From contig CAIZGQ010000767.1 of NCBI GenBank assembly GCA_903932565.1, forward strand, positions 1-7,710: a stretch of DNA of 7,710 nt, read 5' to 3'. The translations under genes were made by a program, and so were the position numbers. The notes below the pieces were generated by a model that did no database searches, was not told the origin of the DNA, and saw nothing but the letters and a program-made list of their open reading frames with translations. The stretch is from an uncultured Hyphomicrobiales bacterium (GTDB taxonomy: Bacteria > Pseudomonadota > Alphaproteobacteria > Rhizobiales > Beijerinckiaceae). This document shows positions 6,433-7,710 of this stretch, piece after piece (position 1 is the stretch's first letter; each line of letters starts with the position of its first letter).

Positions 6433-7710
6433 CTAATCCGATTTGCGGGGGCCGTTGTCCGGCACCGAAAAATGTTGCGCGAGCGCCGCCACGACAGGTG
6501 CCATGCGGCTGCCGTTCGAGCCTTTGACCATGACGACGTCTTCTGCGCCGACAAACCCTAGCAAAGGCGCGTGAAGCCCCTCCGACGTTGGCGCGTAAGT
6601 GCCCTTGATGTCGTCGGGCAGCGCGTCAAACAGGTGCTTCATCATCGGCCCGCAGGCGTAGACGCGGTCCACCTTGTTGCGCAGGATGTCGTCGCGCAGG
6701 CCCTTGTGCAGATTGATGGCATCAGGTCCAAGCTCAAGCATGTCTCCAAGCACCGCGATGCGACGGCCCAACACCGACTTGTCGGTTTCGCCAAGCAACG
6801 TCAACGCGGCCGCCATCGATGTCGGATTGGCGTTGTAGCTTTCATCGATCACGATGAGGGGCGCTTTGGCGGAGCCGAGCATGAGCCGCTTGCCGCGCCC
6901 CGTCGGCGGACTGAAATTTGAAAGCGCTTTTGCTGCGACAGAGACATCCTGCCCAAGGGCATGGGCTGCCAACAGCACGGCGAGCGAGTTGACTGCCTGA
7001 TGTTTGCCGGGGGCTCGCAGCGCGTACGTCAGCATCTGTCCCATGATCTCGGCGACAACAACGGAACCATCGGACGTTGGTTTGAATTCAAGCAGCCGTG
7101 CATCGCTGGTAGCATGTTCGCCAAAGCTCAGCACGCGGCCTGCCGGCGAGGCGATCGCCGCTTTTTTCAGCCGCTCGAATTGCGCCACATCGCGATGGAT
7201 GATCGCCGTGCCGCCGGGCTGCAATCCACTGAAGATTTCGGCCTTCGCATCCGCAATGCCATCGATGGATTGAAAATGTTCAAGATGTACGGGCGCGATC
7301 GTCGTGATGATGGCAACCAGCGGGCGCACCATGCCAACGAGCGGCGTGATCTCGCCGGCATGGTTCATGCCGATTTCAAAGACCCCGAACTTCGCTAACT
7401 TGGACAGTCGCGCCAGCGTCAGCGGCACACCCCAATGATTGTTGTAGGATGCGGCCGAGGCATGGACGGACCCAAAAGGTGCAAGCGCCACGCGCAGCAT
7501 TTCCTTTGTGCCGGTTTTGCCGACGGACCCCGTGACGCCAACAATGCCTGCCTGCGAGCGGGCTCGCGCGGCACGGCCAAGAGCTTCCATGGCTTTCAGT
7601 GTGTCGCGCACGACGTAAAGCGTGCCAAGGCCGCGGCACATGTTGAGATGGGCCTCGTCCACAACGGCGGCTGCGGCACCTTTTTCAAACGCGGATTTCA
7701 CGAAATTGTG
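6433..7710 (-). CDS. murF: UDP-MurNAc-tripeptide--D-alanyl-D-alanine ligase MurF (5' partial)
   Basis: Cytoplasmic ATP-dependent ligase that adds the D-Ala-D-Ala dipeptide to complete the UDP-MurNAc pentapeptide. Only 425 residues plus the TAG stop are present. The reading frame runs through the right edge beginning HNFVKSAFEKGAAAAVVDE, which is internal MurF sequence, so roughly the first 50 residues are outside the window. The GTG at 7701 is an internal valine, not a start. Counting from the edge, the P-loop GVTGSVGKTGTKE is at 58-70, SYNNHWGVPLTLAR at 88-101 and EIGMNHAGEI at 112-121. VHLEHF is at 141-146, and DAKAEIF (154-160) contains the likely carbamylated lysine. PGKHQAVNS is at 234-242, DESYNANPTSM at 289-299, LGDMLELG at 321-328 and VKGSNGSRM at 395-403. 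The DxYNANP and NNxxGVP motifs separate it from MurC, MurD and MurE. mraY follows 4 nt after its stop. Confidence 0.97.
   Translation of the reverse strand, partial: HNFVKSAFEKGAAAAVVDEAHLNMCRGLGTLYVVRDTLKAMEALGRAARARSQAGIVGVTGSVGKTGTKEMLRVALAPFGSVHASAASYNNHWGVPLTLARLSKLAKFGVFEIGMNHAGEITPLVGMVRPLVAIITTIAPVHLEHFQSIDGIADAKAEIFSGLQPGGTAIIHRDVAQFERLKKAAIASPAGRVLSFGEHATSDARLLEFKPTSDGSVVVAEIMGQMLTYALRAPGKHQAVNSLAVLLAAHALGQDVSVAAKALSNFSPPTGRGKRLMLGSAKAPLIVIDESYNANPTSMAAALTLLGETDKSVLGRRIAVLGDMLELGPDAINLHKGLRDDILRNKVDRVYACGPMMKHLFDALPDDIKGTYAPTSEGLHAPLLGFVGAEDVVMVKGSNGSRMAPVVAALAQHFSVPDNGPRKSD

Noticed and set aside
6429..6554. 42-residue N-terminal extension of mraY
   Set aside because: It overlaps the end of murF and is Arg/Ser-rich; the MraY family start MLYW is at 6428.
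7699..7701. GTG as the start of murF
   Set aside because: The frame stays open to the window edge, the upstream residues HNF fit internal MurF sequence, and the family needs about 50 more N-terminal residues.
1..7710. Search for a novel system, mobile element, CRISPR array, tRNA or rRNA, and CtrA-type TTAA-N7-TTAA sites
   Set aside because: Six intact or edge-cut cell-wall genes account for nearly every base. By eye I saw no spaced repeats, transposase or phage genes, cloverleaf, or paired TTAA boxes.

Overview
The window is a compact, co-directional block of peptidoglycan and division genes from a bacterial dcw (division and cell wall) cluster. All main genes are on the minus strand. In transcription order they are murF (5' end cut by the right edge), mraY, murD, ftsW, murG and murC. 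Gene order and protein style point to an alphaproteobacterium, most likely Hyphomicrobiales (Rhizobiales). Clues are the FtsW start (MVSRxDR...WWWTVDR...SPPVAERLGL), the MraY start MLYWLTE with LTKKGTPTMGG, the MurD ECSSF(x)ID motif, the MurC start MKLP...GPIHFVGIGGIGMSG, and moderately GC-rich DNA. The taxon is an inference from remembered family features, not from a search.

Layout from right to left, the direction of transcription: murF (7710 to 6433, partial), a 4-nt gap, mraY (6428 to 5307), a 2-nt gap, murD (5304 to 3895), a 1-nt gap, ftsW (3893 to 2760), a 4-nt ATGA overlap, murG (2763 to 1639), a 124-nt spacer, then murC (1514 to 111). The first five genes are almost certainly one translationally coupled transcript. 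The only real internal spacer precedes murC; it holds a small hairpin just upstream of the murC ribosome binding site. Beyond murC there is no room for murB, its usual neighbour. Instead there is what looks like the last 31 codons of an unidentified plus-strand gene converging on murC, and a 10-bp stem-loop that could end the murC transcript.

The genes cover consecutive steps. MurC (UDP-MurNAc plus L-Ala), MurD (plus D-Glu) and MurF (plus the D-Ala-D-Ala dipeptide) build the soluble precursor. MraY moves it onto undecaprenyl phosphate as lipid I. MurG adds GlcNAc to make lipid II, and FtsW polymerises lipid II at the septum. All key motifs I could check are intact, so these look like functional housekeeping genes. 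I see no mobile element, CRISPR array, RNA gene, phage gene or novel multigene system. The points of some interest are the left-hand boundary of the cluster and the murG-murC spacer.
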